Positions 24,845 to 34,116 of a stretch of 64,000 nucleotides of DNA are shown piece after piece; within the stretch, counting starts at the first letter, position 1; each line of letters starts with the position of its first letter. The notes under the pieces were generated by a model. The model ran no database searches. It was not told where the DNA came from and saw only the letters and a list, made by a program, of their open reading frames with translations. This DNA comes from Modestobacter sp. VKM Ac-2982 (GTDB lineage Bacteria; Actinomycetota; Actinomycetes; Mycobacteriales; Geodermatophilaceae), in NCBI RefSeq assembly GCF_026967935.1, contig NZ_JAPVBL010000001.1, forward strand, positions 434,001-498,000. Reading direction: 5' to 3'. Position numbers and translations under genes: made by a program.

Positions 24845-27321
24845 CCGCCGTCGAGGACCCGACCTCCGCGGTCGACCTGCCGCCGGCGAAGGAGGTCGGC
24901 CAGGCGCGTCGCCGCAAGGAGGACGCCCGGCTGATCACCGGCAAGACCACCTGGACCGACAACATGGTGCTTCCCGGCATGCTGCACCTGGCGGTGCTGC
25001 GCAGCCCGGTGGCGCACGGTCGGATCACCCACCTGGACGTCAGCGCCGCCAAGGAGCGGCCGAACGTCGTCGCCGTCTACACCGGGCGCGACCTCGCCGA
25101 GGAGCAGGGCTCGCTGCCCTGTGCCTGGCCGGTCACCCCCGACATGGTCAACCCGGGGCACCCCTCGATCGCGGTCGAGCAGATCAACCACGTGGGCGAG
25201 GCGGTCGCGATCGTCGTGGCCCGCAGCCGCACCGCTGCCGCCGACGCTCTCGAGGCGATCGACGTCGACTACGAGCCGCTGCCGGTCGTGCTGGACATGG
25301 AGCAGGCGGTGCAGGAGGGCTCGCCCCTGGTGCACGACTCCACCACGTCGAACACCAGCTACCACTTCGTCTTCGACGCCGGGGAGGCCGGCACGGGCGG
25401 GGACACCGAGCAGGCGTTCGCCGACGCCGAGGTCACGGTCAGCCGCCGGTTCGTCCAGCAGCGGCTGATCCCGGCGTTCATGGAGCCCCGCTCGGTCGTC
25501 GTCCAGCCCTCCGGGGACAGCTACACGATGTGGTCGGCCACCCAGATCCCGCACATCCTGCGGGTGATGGCCGCGATGGTCACCGGCATCCCGGAGCACA
25601 AGCTGCGGGTGATCGCCCCCGACGTCGGTGGCGGGTTCGGCGGGAAGCTGCAGGTCAACCCGGAGGAGATCCTCTGCCTGCTCATCGCCCGGCGGCTGGG
25701 CAAGCCGGTGAAGTGGACCGAGACCCGCGGTGAGTCGCTGATGACCGCCCACCACGGCCGCGACCAGGTGCAGTTCATCGACGTCGCCGCCGACCGGGAC
25801 GGCACCGTGCGCGGCCTGCGGGTGCGGCTGCTGGCCGACATGGGTGCCTACCTGCGGCTGATCACCCCCGGCGTCCCGGCCCTGGGCGCGTTCATGTTCC
25901 CGGGGATCTACAAGTTCCCGGCCTACCGGTTCGAGTGCGACGGCGTCTTCACCAACAAGGTGCCCACCGACGCCTACCGCGGCGCCGGCCGGCCCGAGGC
26001 GACGTTCGCGATCGAGCGGATCATGGACGAGCTCGCCGTCGAGCTGGACATGGACCCGCTGGAGCTGCGCCGGAAGAACTGGATCAACACCGAGGAGTTC
26101 CCGTTCACCACGGTCGCCGGCCTGGAGTACGACTCAGGTGACTACCACCAGGCGACCGAGCAGGCGCTGGAGCTGCTCGGCTACGACGAGCTGCGGGCCG
26201 AGCAGAAGCGCCGCCGCGACTCGAACGACCCGGTCCAGCTGGGCATCGGCTTCTCCACCTTCACCGAGATGTGCGGGCTGGCCCCCTCCCGGGTGCTCGG
26301 CTCGCTCGCCTTCGGCGCGGGTGGCTGGGAGCAGGCGTCGATCCGGATGCTCCCCACCGGCAAGGTCGAGGTGGTCACCGGCTCCACGCCGCACGGCCAG
26401 GGCCACGAGACGGCGTGGAGCCAGATCGTCGCCGACGAGCTGGGTGTGCCGTTCGAGGACGTCGAGGTGCTGCACGGCGACACCGCGATCTCCTCCCGCG
26501 GGCTGGACACCTACGGTTCCCGTTCGCTGGTCGTCGGGGGCACGGCGGTGGTGAAGGCCGCGGAGAAGGTGGTGGAGAAGGCCCGGGTGATCGCCGCCCA
26601 CCTGCTGGAGGCCAACGCCGACGACCTGGAGTTCACCGGCGGGAAGTTCACCGTGCGGGGGACGCCGGGCGCCGGGGTCGGCATCCAGGAGGTCGCCCTG
26701 GCGATCTTCGCCGCGCACGACTACCCGGAGGGCGTCGAACCGACCATCGACGCCGAGGCCACCTTCGACCCGGAGAACTTCTCCTTCCCGCACGGCACGC
26801 ACATCTGCGCGATGGAGATCGACACCGAGACCGGGTTCGCCAAGATCCGCAAGTACGCCTGCGTCGACGACGTCGGCACGATCGTCAACCCGCTCATCGT
26901 CGAGGGACAGGTGCACGGCGGCCTGGCCCAGGGCATCGCCCAGGCGATGTACGAGGAGGCGATCTACGACGCCGAGGGCAACCTGACCACCGGCAGCTTC
27001 GTCGACTACCTGGTCCCGGCCGCCTCGGACCTGCCGCACTTCGACACCGGCAACACCGTGCACGTGGCGACCAGCAACCCGCTGGGCGCCAAGGGCGTCG
27101 GGGAGGCCGGCTGCATCGCCAGCACCCCGGCGGTGGTCAACGCCGCGCTGGACGCCGTCCGGCACCTCGGCGTCACCGACATCCGGATGCCGCTCACCCC
27201 GGAACGGGTGTGGCGGGCGATCCACGCCGGCGGGGACGGCGGCGACCGCGCCGCCCAGGGCAGCAACGCCTACGGCGGTGCCCGCACGACCGAGTCCGGC
27301 ATCCAGGAGGCAGCGCAGTGA
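24841..27321 (+). CDS. coxL: molybdopterin large subunit, form II CODH-like
   Basis: An 826-residue molybdenum hydroxylase catalytic subunit. The motif before the active site is AYRGAGR (residues 378-384), the mark of form II (BMS-type) enzymes, not the AYRCSFR loop with the copper-binding cysteine of true CO dehydrogenase. Other molybdopterin contacts are GGGFGGK, GQGHET and the C-terminal GVGEAG with the catalytic Glu at 755. It may oxidise an aldehyde, N-heterocycle or (disputed) CO. It is the second gene of the coxSLM operon. Confidence 0.86.
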   Translation: MTAVEDPTSAVDLPPAKEVGQARRRKEDARLITGKTTWTDNMVLPGMLHLAVLRSPVAHGRITHLDVSAAKERPNVVAVYTGRDLAEEQGSLPCAWPVTPDMVNPGHPSIAVEQINHVGEAVAIVVARSRTAAADALEAIDVDYEPLPVVLDMEQAVQEGSPLVHDSTTSNTSYHFVFDAGEAGTGGDTEQAFADAEVTVSRRFVQQRLIPAFMEPRSVVVQPSGDSYTMWSATQIPHILRVMAAMVTGIPEHKLRVIAPDVGGGFGGKLQVNPEEILCLLIARRLGKPVKWTETRGESLMTAHHGRDQVQFIDVAADRDGTVRGLRVRLLADMGAYLRLITPGVPALGAFMFPGIYKFPAYRFECDGVFTNKVPTDAYRGAGRPEATFAIERIMDELAVELDMDPLELRRKNWINTEEFPFTTVAGLEYDSGDYHQATEQALELLGYDELRAEQKRRRDSNDPVQLGIGFSTFTEMCGLAPSRVLGSLAFGAGGWEQASIRMLPTGKVEVVTGSTPHGQGHETAWSQIVADELGVPFEDVEVLHGDTAISSRGLDTYGSRSLVVGGTAVVKAAEKVVEKARVIAAHLLEANADDLEFTGGKFTVRGTPGAGVGIQEVALAIFAAHDYPEGVEPTIDAEATFDPENFSFPHGTHICAMEIDTETGFAKIRKYACVDDVGTIVNPLIVEGQVHGGLAQGIAQAMYEEAIYDAEGNLTTGSFVDYLVPAASDLPHFDTGNTVHVATSNPLGAKGVGEAGCIASTPAVVNAALDAVRHLGVTDIRMPLTPERVWRAIHAGGDGGDRAAQGSNAYGGARTTESGIQEAAQ

Positions 27322-27349
27322 TCCGCCGAAGCGACTCTGGAGCGAAGCC

Positions 27350-28207
27350 ATGATCCCCGCACCCTTCGCCTACGCCCGCCCGAGCACGATCGAGGAGGCC
27401 CTGCAGGCGATCGCCGACGGCGGTGAGGACGTCAAGGTCCTCGCCGGTGGGCAGTCGCTGATCCCGGTCATGCGGCTGCGGCTCGCCGCACCCGAGACGC
27501 TCGTCGACCTGACCCGGGTGGCCGAGCTCCGCGGCGTGCGCGAGGACGGCGACATGCTGGTCATCGGGGCGATGACCACGCACGCCGACGTCCTCACCGA
27601 CCCGTTGCTGGCGCAGTACGGCCAGCTGATCGTGCAGGCCACCGAGACCGTGGCCGATCGGCAGGTGCGCCGGCGCGGCACGTTCGGCGGCGCGCTGGCG
27701 CACGCCGACCCGGCCGGGGACCTCCCGGCGGTGGCGCTCGCCCTGGACGCGGAGTTCGTGCTCGCCGGGCCGGGCGGGCGGCGCACCGTGCCCGCTGCGG
27801 AGTTCTTCGTCGACTACCTCACCACCGCCCTCGAGGAGGGGGAGCTGCTGGTCGAGATCCGGGTGCCGAAGCTCGGCGAGGGCTGGGGCGTGCGGTACGA
27901 GAAGTTCAACCGGGTGGTCCAGGCCTGGTCGATCGTCGCGGTCGCCGCTGCCGTCCGGCGGGAGGGCGGCCGGATCGCCGAGGCGCGGATCGGGCTGACC
28001 AACATGGGGCCGACCCCGCTGCGGGCGTCGGCCACCGAGGCGGCGCTGGTCGGGGTGGACGTCAGTCTGGAGACGGTGACCGCGGCGGCGGCGCAGGCCG
28101 CTGAGGGCACGAGCCCGAGCAACGACCTCAACGCCCAGGCCGACTACCGCCAGCACCTGGCCCAGGTCCTGACCCGGCGGGCGGTGGCCGCCGCAGCCGG
28201 CCTCTGA
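27350..28207 (+). CDS. coxM: CO-dehydrogenase-like FAD medium subunit
   Basis: A 285-residue FAD-binding subunit. FAD pyrophosphate motifs are AGGQS (32-36) and the TFGGALAHADPAGD loop (from residue 111). The C-terminal CO-dehydrogenase flavoprotein domain is complete. It passes electrons from CoxS to the respiratory chain or another acceptor. GGAG lies 8 bases before the ATG; it follows coxL by 28 bases. A stem-loop ends the coxSLM unit about 8 bases after its stop. Confidence 0.88.
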   Translation: MIPAPFAYARPSTIEEALQAIADGGEDVKVLAGGQSLIPVMRLRLAAPETLVDLTRVAELRGVREDGDMLVIGAMTTHADVLTDPLLAQYGQLIVQATETVADRQVRRRGTFGGALAHADPAGDLPAVALALDAEFVLAGPGGRRTVPAAEFFVDYLTTALEEGELLVEIRVPKLGEGWGVRYEKFNRVVQAWSIVAVAAAVRREGGRIAEARIGLTNMGPTPLRASATEAALVGVDVSLETVTAAAAQAAEGTSPSNDLNAQADYRQHLAQVLTRRAVAAAAGL

Positions 28208-28214
28208 CGGCGAG

Positions 28215-28255
28215 GCCGGACCGGTCCGTCACGCCAGTGACGTGACCGGTCCGGC
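28215..28255 (+). terminator. hairpin terminator after coxM
   Basis: GCCGGACCGGTC (28215-28226) pairs with GACCGGTCCGGC (28244-28255), extended inward by CGTCAC/GTGACG with one bulged base and loop GCCA. Eighteen pairs in all, just after the coxM stop. It could also reduce rather than stop readthrough into the coxG-like gene. Confidence 0.6.
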
Positions 28256-28422
28256 GCGCCGTCGGCGTCCCACCTGCGGGGACGCCGCGGTCGTGATCGG
28301 ATGTCAGGGGGCAGCGGGGGCGCGGTAACGTCGCCGTCTCGCCTCGATCACCGCACGACCCGGACGGGCTGTCGCCGACTCGTCGCCTCCCGCCCGGGCT
28401 GCCCACACCCGGAGGTCCTGCA

Positions 28423-29640
28423 GTGCAGCTCGAGAACGCGTTCACCGTGCCGGTGCCGATCGACGAAGCGTGGCGGGTGCTGCTGGACATCGAGCGCATC
28501 GCCCCCTGCATGCCGGGTGCCGCCCTGGACTCGGTGACCGGCGACGACTTCACCGGCCGGGTCAAGGTCAAGCTCGGTCCGATCAACCTGACCTACCAGG
28601 GCAAGGCGTCCTTCGTGGAGAAGGACGACGAGACCCATCGTGCGGTCATCGACGCCCGCGGGAAGGACCAGCGCGGCAACGGCACCGCGGCGGCCGTCAT
28701 CACCGCCACGCTCGCGGCCGAGGGCGACACCACCCGCGTCGACGTCCTGACCGACCTGAACATCACCGGCCGGCCCGCCCAGTTCGGCCGCGGCGTCATG
28801 ACCGACGTCGGCAACAAGCTGCTCGGCCAGTTCGCCGACAAGCTCTCCGCCCAGCTGGCCAGCGGCGACGCCGAGGGCGACGCCACCCGGGCCGCGGCCG
28901 CTGCGGGCTCGCAGGAGCCGACCGTCGCAGGGAAGGCCACCGCCGCTGCGGCCAAGGGCGCCGCGACCACCGCGGGCGTGGTGGAGGAGGCCGCGGCCAG
29001 CGTCGAGGGCGTCGCCGGCGACCCCCCGGCGGCCGGCGCGGCCAAGAAGGCCGGCGCCGCGGCGAAGAAGACCGCCGCCGCAGCGGCGGACAAGGCAGCA
29101 GCAGCGGAGGAGGCGGCGGCACCGGCGAAGCCGACCAAGAAGGCCGCTCCCGCCGCGAGCGCGCCGGCCGGGAGCGCGCCGGCCGAGGCGCCGGTGCCCG
29201 ACCCGCTGGCCCCGCCGACGAAGAGCACGCCGGCCGCTGCCGCCACTGCGGCCGGCGACACGGCCCCGGCTGCCGGTGACACGGCCCCGGCCGCGGGAGA
29301 CGCAGCGCCGTTCTCCGGCACCGGGACGGTGGAGGACCAGGCGCCCGACGCCGAGCCCGCCTCCACCACGGCGCCCGACGCCGCCGTCGGTACCCCCCGC
29401 AAGGCGCCGAGCAAGCCGCCGGCCGGCACCACCGCCCCGCCGAACCGCCCGGCCGGTGGGGGCCCCGCGCGCAGCACCCCGAGCTCGCCGCCGCGGCAGC
29501 TGACCCCGGCCGAGCCGGAGCCGATCGACCTGCTCGAGGTGGCCGGTGGTGCGGCGGTCATCCGGTACGCCGCCCCGGCGGCCGGGGTCACGGTCCTGGC
29601 CCTGCTCATCGCCCTGCTCGTGCGCCGCCGCCGGCGCTGA
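28423..29640 (+). CDS. coxG: CoxG-like protein with long Ala/Pro tail and C-terminal membrane helix
   Basis: A 405-residue protein. Residues 1-150 are an SRPBCC/CoxG domain (FTVPVPIDEAWRVLLDIERI, CMPGAALDSVTGDDFTG, GPINLTYQGKA). Residues 150-375 are a disordered tail of Ala, Lys, Glu and then Pro, Thr, with three TAPAAGD-like repeats. A membrane helix (about 380-400) and a terminal run of arginines follow. CoxG is the membrane-recruiting partner of CO dehydrogenase, and work in mycobacteria links it to quinone delivery. Here the tail would tether the domain about 20 nm from the bilayer. GTG with GGAGG 7 bases upstream. It follows coxM by 216 bases, with a hairpin between. Confidence 0.75.
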   Translation: MQLENAFTVPVPIDEAWRVLLDIERIAPCMPGAALDSVTGDDFTGRVKVKLGPINLTYQGKASFVEKDDETHRAVIDARGKDQRGNGTAAAVITATLAAEGDTTRVDVLTDLNITGRPAQFGRGVMTDVGNKLLGQFADKLSAQLASGDAEGDATRAAAAAGSQEPTVAGKATAAAAKGAATTAGVVEEAAASVEGVAGDPPAAGAAKKAGAAAKKTAAAAADKAAAAEEAAAPAKPTKKAAPAASAPAGSAPAEAPVPDPLAPPTKSTPAAAATAAGDTAPAAGDTAPAAGDAAPFSGTGTVEDQAPDAEPASTTAPDAAVGTPRKAPSKPPAGTTAPPNRPAGGGPARSTPSSPPRQLTPAEPEPIDLLEVAGGAAVIRYAAPAAGVTVLALLIALLVRRRRR

Positions 29641-29682
29641 CCGCACCCCGGGCGTGAGCCCGGACGGGGAGCACGCTGCGGC

Positions 29683-29723
29683 CGCTTGTGCTCTGCTCAC
29701 TCCTGGTGAGCAGAGCACAAGCG
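29683..29723. terminator. perfect 18-bp hairpin between coxG and hydrolase genes
   Basis: CGCTTGTGCTCTGCTCAC (29683-29700) pairs with GTGAGCAGAGCACAAGCG (29706-29723) around TCCTG. It lies 43 bases past the coxG stop and 33 bases before the convergent hydrolase stop. The AT content of the stem is higher than in the surroundings. It has no T-run, so termination is an assumption; it may be a mobile palindrome. Confidence 0.6.
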
Positions 29724-29755
29724 CTCGGGGTCCTTCCTGGCTGGCCCGGCAGGCG

Positions 29756-30436
29756 TCAGTGGGCTGGGTCCGAGCTCACGGGGCTGTTCGGAGAGGGCAC
29801 CTGGCGGGAGTGGTCCCACGGCTGCCCGGTCAGCCAGTCCGCGACGGCGGCAGCGACCAGGTCGGGGTCCTTGCTCAGCCCGTGGTCGCCCGGAACGGCC
29901 CGGACCTCCCCCGGGTGGCCGGCCAGCGCGGTGACCACCTCCGCGGGGCGCCCGAACGCGTCGGTGGCGCCCTGCACCACCAGCAGCGGGACGGCGACCT
30001 GGTGCAGCTCCGCCGCGCGGCTCTTCTCCGGCCGGCCCGGTGGGTGCAGCGGAAAGGCCAGGGCCAGCACGGCGGCGGCCCCCTGTGCCGTCGCGGTCCG
30101 GCAGGCCACCCGGGCGCCGGCGCTGCGCCCGCCCAGCACCAGTGGGCCGGTCAGCAGGCCGTCGGCGCGCAGCACGGCGAGCGCCGCCGTCCAGCCCTCG
30201 TCCAGCCGGGCCGGGGCGGGGGCGATCCGCTTCCCGGCGACCACCCACGGCTGGTCGACGCGGAGCACCCGCCAGCCGGCCGCGCCGGCGGCGGCGGTGA
30301 CGGCCAGCAGGTCCGCGGAGCCGGACCCGCCGCCGGCGCCGTGGCCCAGCACCAGGGTGCCGCGGACGTCGCCTGCGGGCTCCGTGCGGTGCACCCGGGC
30401 CGGGCCGAGCGGGGTGGGGACCTCCCCGGTGGTCAC
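29756..30436 (-). CDS. alpha/beta hydrolase (KANL3/Tex30-like)
   Basis: A 226-residue alpha/beta hydrolase. Key parts are VLGHGAGGGSGSADLL (oxyanion region), GGRSAGARVAC with the nucleophile serine, PLLVVQGATDAFGRP and GDHGLSKDP with the catalytic histidine. The domain resembles the dienelactone-hydrolase-like Tex30/KANL3 group; substrate unknown. Its GTG overlaps the stop of the upstream dehalogenase (GTGA), so it is the last gene of a three-gene unit dedA-like, HAD, hydrolase. Confidence 0.7.
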   Translation of the reverse strand: MTTGEVPTPLGPARVHRTEPAGDVRGTLVLGHGAGGGSGSADLLAVTAAAGAAGWRVLRVDQPWVVAGKRIAPAPARLDEGWTAALAVLRADGLLTGPLVLGGRSAGARVACRTATAQGAAAVLALAFPLHPPGRPEKSRAAELHQVAVPLLVVQGATDAFGRPAEVVTALAGHPGEVRAVPGDHGLSKDPDLVAAAVADWLTGQPWDHSRQVPSPNSPVSSDPAH

Positions 30437-31113
30437 ACCGGCGGCAGGGCGAGCAGACCCTCGACCACCTCGACCAGCGACCCGCCCTGCACGTGCGGCG
30501 GCGCGTAGACGCCGGCGAACACCTTCTCCGACCGGCCGGAGGTGAAGCCGGTGGTGAGCCCGGCCCGCCCGGCACCCAGCACGTCCCAGGAGTGCGCCGC
30601 GACGAGCGCCATCCGCTCCGGTGCCACGTCGCAGACGCCGGCCGCCCACAGGTAGGCCTCCCGGTTCGGCTTCCACGCGCGGATCGACTCCGAGGTCAGC
30701 GTCCGTTCCACCAGCGCGGCCACCCCGCCGCGGGTCAGGCCCGCCTCGGCGACTCCGGGCGACCCGTGGCTCAGCGTCACCACCCGGACCCCGGCCGCGG
30801 TGAGCAGGCGGAGGGCGGGTTCGACGTCCGGGTGGGGGGACAGCTCCATGAAGGAGTCGGCCACCGTGGAGCAGGCGGTCGGCGGCAACCCGGTCACCTG
30901 CGCGACCGAGGTCTCGAACGCGGCCCGGAAGGGGAACCAGGTGCCGGCCGTCGTGGCGGCGAACCCGGTCAGCAGGGCGCGGGAGAAGACGGCGGGCAGC
31001 AGGTCGGCCGACTGGCCCTGCTCGGCCAGGGCCGCCCCGAGGGGGCTGATGTCGAGCAGGGTCTCGTTGACGTCGAAGGCGACGACGTCCGGCCGGGTGC
31101 GCGGGGTGCTCAT
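30433..31113 (-). CDS. type II haloacid dehalogenase-like hydrolase
   Basis: A 226-residue HAD-superfamily protein. The nucleophile motif is FDVNETLLD (D14), motif II SHGS (THS/LSHG), lysine in AWKPNREAYLW, and motif IV HSWDVLGAGRAG. This ordering matches L-2-haloacid dehalogenase type II, which hydrolyses the carbon-halogen bond of 2-haloacids, though many homologues have other substrates. Stop overlaps the next gene and start overlaps the DedA stop, so translation is coupled on both sides. Confidence 0.78.
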   Translation of the reverse strand: MSTPRTRPDVVAFDVNETLLDISPLGAALAEQGQSADLLPAVFSRALLTGFAATTAGTWFPFRAAFETSVAQVTGLPPTACSTVADSFMELSPHPDVEPALRLLTAAGVRVVTLSHGSPGVAEAGLTRGGVAALVERTLTSESIRAWKPNREAYLWAAGVCDVAPERMALVAAHSWDVLGAGRAGLTTGFTSGRSEKVFAGVYAPPHVQGGSLVEVVEGLLALPPV

Positions 31114-31787
31114 GCCTGGTCCCGCTCGTCGACGGGCAGGTCGGCACCGGCCGTGGGCGGGCGCCGGAACTGCCCGGTCGCCTTCTTGTAGACGAACCAG
31201 GCCACCGCGGCGACCGCCACGACCACCACCACGTAGTCCAGGTACTGGAGGTTGGCCTGCACGAAGTCGCCCGCGGCGACGCCCAGGCCGATGAGCAGGC
31301 TGTTCCAGAGCAGGCTGCCGGCGGCGGTGAAGAGCAGGAACTGCGGCATCGGCATCTTCACGACGCCGGCCGGGACCGAGACGAAGCTGCGCACGATCGG
31401 CACCATCCGGCCGAAGAAGACGGCGGCGCGACCGTGCCGGGCGAACCACTCGAAGGACCGGTCCACGTCGGCGGTCTCGACCAGCGGCAGCCGGTCGAGG
31501 AACGCGTGCGACCGGCGGGGACCGAACAGCCGGCCCACCCAGTAGAGGACCAGCGCCCCGAGCACCGAGCCGACGGTGGCCCAGATGATGACCGGCACGA
31601 GGGACATCCGCCCGTCGTTGATCAGCACCCCGGCGGCCCCGAGCACGACCTCGCTGGGGATCGGCGGGATGACCGTCTCGATCAGGATGGTCAGGCCGAC
31701 GCCCACCGCCCCGAGCCGGTCGATGAGGTCGAGCAGGAAGCCGGTGATACCGCCTTCGTCGGATGCGGCGGCGGCGAGGACGGACAT
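31110..31787 (-). CDS. DedA-family membrane protein
   Basis: A 225-residue inner membrane protein with the DedA/VTT domain: the hairpin LIDRLGAVGVGLTILIETVIPPIPSEVVL, then GSVLGALVLYWVGRLFG and GRMVPIVRSFVSVPAGV with the conserved arginine. DedA proteins are polyprenyl- or phospholipid-flippase-like and affect membrane homeostasis. The ATG at 31787 was chosen since the upstream frame shows no conserved coding. It is the first gene of an overlapping three-gene unit and divergent from the deaminase. Confidence 0.85.
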   Translation of the reverse strand: MSVLAAAASDEGGITGFLLDLIDRLGAVGVGLTILIETVIPPIPSEVVLGAAGVLINDGRMSLVPVIIWATVGSVLGALVLYWVGRLFGPRRSHAFLDRLPLVETADVDRSFEWFARHGRAAVFFGRMVPIVRSFVSVPAGVVKMPMPQFLLFTAAGSLLWNSLLIGLGVAAGDFVQANLQYLDYVVVVVAVAAVAWFVYKKATGQFRRPPTAGADLPVDERDQA

Positions 31788-31859
31788 GAGCCCCACGGTA
31801 TCGGCGGCGCCTGTGCGCCGCCCTGCTGCCGGGGTGGACCGGCCGTAGGGTCTGCGCTC

Positions 31860-33152
31860 ATGGCGCACCGCTTCACCGCTCGCGCCGTCGTGGTCGGGGA
31901 CCGCGCCGGCACCGTCGTCCCCGATGCCGTGCTGGACGTCGAGGACGGTCTGATCAGCTGGGTCGGGCCGGCTGCCGAGGCCCCGCCGGCCGGGGACGCC
32001 GAGGTCACCGCGCTGCCCGGGGTGCTCACCCCCGGCATGGTGAACACCCACTCGCACGCGCCGATGGTGCTGTTCCGCGGCCAGGGCGAGGGGCTGCCGC
32101 TGGACCGGTGGCTGAACGAGGTGATGTGGCCGCGAGAGGCTCGGCTCACCCCCGAGGAGGTCGAGGTGGCGATGACCGCCGCGTCGGCGGAGATGCTGCG
32201 GCACGGCGTGACCACCAGCGTGGAGATGTACTTCCACCCCGACCGGATGGCCGCGGCGGTGCGGCGCACCGGCGCCCGCGGGGTCATCACCCACCCGCTG
32301 ATCGGCCTCCCCGGCTTCGGCACCTTCGACGAGCAGCTCGCCCGCGCCACGGAGTCCGCCGGCACCGGTGACGAGCAGGTCGAGTGGGGCATCGGCCCGC
32401 ACTCGGCCTACACCGTGCCGCTGCCGGTGCTCACCCAGGCGGCCGAGATGGCGCGCGAGCACGGCCTGCTGCTGACCACCCACGTCGCCGAGACCAGCAC
32501 CGAGGGCGCGGGGCTGCTGGCCCAGCACGGCCAGAGCGTGCCGCAGCTGCTCGCCGCGCACGACGTGCTCGGTGGGCGGGTGCTGGCCGCCCACTGCGTG
32601 CACATGGACGACGGCGACCTGGAGCTGTGGCGGGAGTACGACGTCGCCGTCGCGCACTGCCCGAGCAGCAACACCAAGCTGGCCAGCGGCACCGCCCGGC
32701 TGCGGGACATGCTCGACCTCGGCATCCGGGTGGGCATGGGCACCGACGGGCCGGCGTCGAACGACAACCTCGACCTGTTCGCGGACCTCCGGCTCGCCGC
32801 GCAGCTGGCCCGGCTGCGCGAGCGGGACGCCACCGCGCTCACCGCCCCGGAGGCGTTCTGGCTGGCCACCGGCGGGGCGGCCGCAGCGATCGGCCGGGAC
32901 GACCTCGGCCAGCTGACCGCCGGACGGCGCGCGGACCTGGTGCACGTGGACACCGAGGACATCGCCTTCGTGCCGGTCGGCGAGATCACCGACCTGCTGA
33001 CCCACCTGGTCTGGTCGGTCGGCTCCCGGCACGTGCGCGACACCTGGGTCGCCGGCCGGCAGGTGCTGGCCGACGGGGTCTCCACCACGGTCGACGAAGC
33101 GGAACTGCGCGCCGACGTCCAGACCCGGGCGATGCGCCTGGCCGGCCGCTGA
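31860..33152 (+). CDS. amidohydrolase, MTA/SAH deaminase-like
   Basis: A 430-residue cyclic-amidohydrolase of the SsnA/MtaD type. The metal-binding THSH is at residues 63-66 (H64 and H66), with THVAETSTEG, AHCVHMDD and the metal aspartate in GTDGPASNDN. These enzymes deaminate S-adenosylhomocysteine, 5-methylthioadenosine or guanine-like substrates. GTD and the loop DRWLNEVMWPREA favour the MTA/SAH group. The 3' end of the gene is partly duplicated (see repeat). Not in an operon with its neighbours. Confidence 0.78.
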   Translation: MAHRFTARAVVVGDRAGTVVPDAVLDVEDGLISWVGPAAEAPPAGDAEVTALPGVLTPGMVNTHSHAPMVLFRGQGEGLPLDRWLNEVMWPREARLTPEEVEVAMTAASAEMLRHGVTTSVEMYFHPDRMAAAVRRTGARGVITHPLIGLPGFGTFDEQLARATESAGTGDEQVEWGIGPHSAYTVPLPVLTQAAEMAREHGLLLTTHVAETSTEGAGLLAQHGQSVPQLLAAHDVLGGRVLAAHCVHMDDGDLELWREYDVAVAHCPSSNTKLASGTARLRDMLDLGIRVGMGTDGPASNDNLDLFADLRLAAQLARLRERDATALTAPEAFWLATGGAAAAIGRDDLGQLTAGRRADLVHVDTEDIAFVPVGEITDLLTHLVWSVGSRHVRDTWVAGRQVLADGVSTTVDEAELRADVQTRAMRLAGR

Positions 33153-33185
33153 GCGGAGGGCCGTGCGCCTGGCCGGGCGCTGAGC
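33133..33185 (+). repeat. tandem duplication of the deaminase gene 3' end
   Basis: TGCGCCTGGCCGGCCGCTGAGC (33133-33154; split by one base) recurs at 33164-33185 with one mismatch. The first copy encodes the final MRLAGR and the stop; the second lies just after it. Unit spacing is 31 bases. Confidence 0.8.
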
Positions 33186-33193
33186 AGGGGCCC

Positions 33194-33580
33194 TCACTCC
33201 TCCGCGGAGAAGCGGTAGTGCACGTCCTCGAAGGAGTCGGTCGGGAAGGCGTAGACACACCGCAGCGGGCCCGTGCCGGTGTTGCGGATGCCGTGCTCGG
33301 TGTCGCCGGGGGTGAAGACCGCCGACCCGGCGGCCACCGGGTGCTCCTGGCCGTCGAGGACGACGACGCCGCTGCCCTCGATGAGGTGGTAGACCTCCGT
33401 CGCGGTGTGCCGGTGCAGGCCGAGCCAGCCGTCGACGGGCAGTTCGGCCAGGCCGGTGTAGAGCCGGGCCGTCGGCGTCCGGTCCTGGCTGAACACCACC
33501 TGGAAGGAGACCTTCCCCCGCACCGGGTCATCCCAGGTCTCTGTCTCGATCTCCGCGCTGTCGCGGACCACGGGAGGCAT
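33194..33580 (-). CDS. cupin-domain protein
   Basis: A 128-residue single cupin. The two motifs are visible: GLHRHTATEVYHLIEGSG (with H, H and E metal ligands) and PGDTEHGIRNTG (with the last histidine). It begins with MPPVVRDSAEIET. Single cupins of this type range from sugar isomerases to oxygenases; no substrate can be named. The ATG at 33580 is the first in the frame and gives the usual length. It converges on the deaminase. Confidence 0.72.
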   Translation of the reverse strand: MPPVVRDSAEIETETWDDPVRGKVSFQVVFSQDRTPTARLYTGLAELPVDGWLGLHRHTATEVYHLIEGSGVVVLDGQEHPVAAGSAVFTPGDTEHGIRNTGTGPLRCVYAFPTDSFEDVHYRFSAEE

Positions 33581-33628
33581 GACCGCTGAGTTCCCCCGAC
33601 GCGGCGTGCGTACGCAGGGACCGCCGGA

Positions 33629-34096
33629 TCAGCCGCGCGTCTGGTCGTCGGTCCAGGCGTAGAGCTGGTCGCCGAGCACGACGGTGACCCAGCCGTCGCA
33701 CAGGTGCGCCTCGTCGCCGAGGTCGGGCCATCGGCCCCCGCCGTCGAACGGCATCCCCACCTGGTCCAGCGGGGTGCAGTGCGCGGGGAGCGTCGTCCCG
33801 CTGGTCAGCGTCATGTGCACCCGGACGCTGCCGGCGTCGTCACCAGCGGCCTCCCCCGGCCGGACGACCGTCACATCGGAGCCGACGGCCCGGGTCCAGG
33901 CCGGCACGTCCTCGCGGGGTGCGACGTCGGCGGTGGCGTGGTCGGCGGTCTGGGTGTGGCCCTGCAGCTCGGCGAACGCGGCGCCGGGGCCGTCCACGCC
34001 GGACGGCATGGTGAGCGCGATCGCCGCGGCTCCCGAGCCGACCACGCCGACCAGCGCCGTCACGGCGCCGAGGACGACCTTCTTCGTGCTGACCAC
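33629..34096 (-). CDS. hypothetical secreted or anchored protein
   Basis: A 155-residue protein with an N-terminal membrane helix or signal (residues about 6-28, VVLGAVTALVGVVGSGAAAIAL), followed by a beta-rich exported part that contains two cysteines in PAHCTPLDQ and EAHLCDGWV, which could form a disulfide. The GTG at 34096 has GGAGG 6 bases upstream; a GTG at 34123 lacks one. No family recognised. It is divergent from the radical SAM gene. Confidence 0.5.
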   Translation of the reverse strand: MVSTKKVVLGAVTALVGVVGSGAAAIALTMPSGVDGPGAAFAELQGHTQTADHATADVAPREDVPAWTRAVGSDVTVVRPGEAAGDDAGSVRVHMTLTSGTTLPAHCTPLDQVGMPFDGGGRWPDLGDEAHLCDGWVTVVLGDQLYAWTDDQTRG

Positions 34097-34116
34097 CGGG
34101 TGCCTCCACTCGTTCT

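Noticed and set aside
24841-27321. Genuine form I CO dehydrogenase
   Set aside because: The loop reads AYRGAGR and lacks the copper-binding cysteine, and the gene order is S-L-M.
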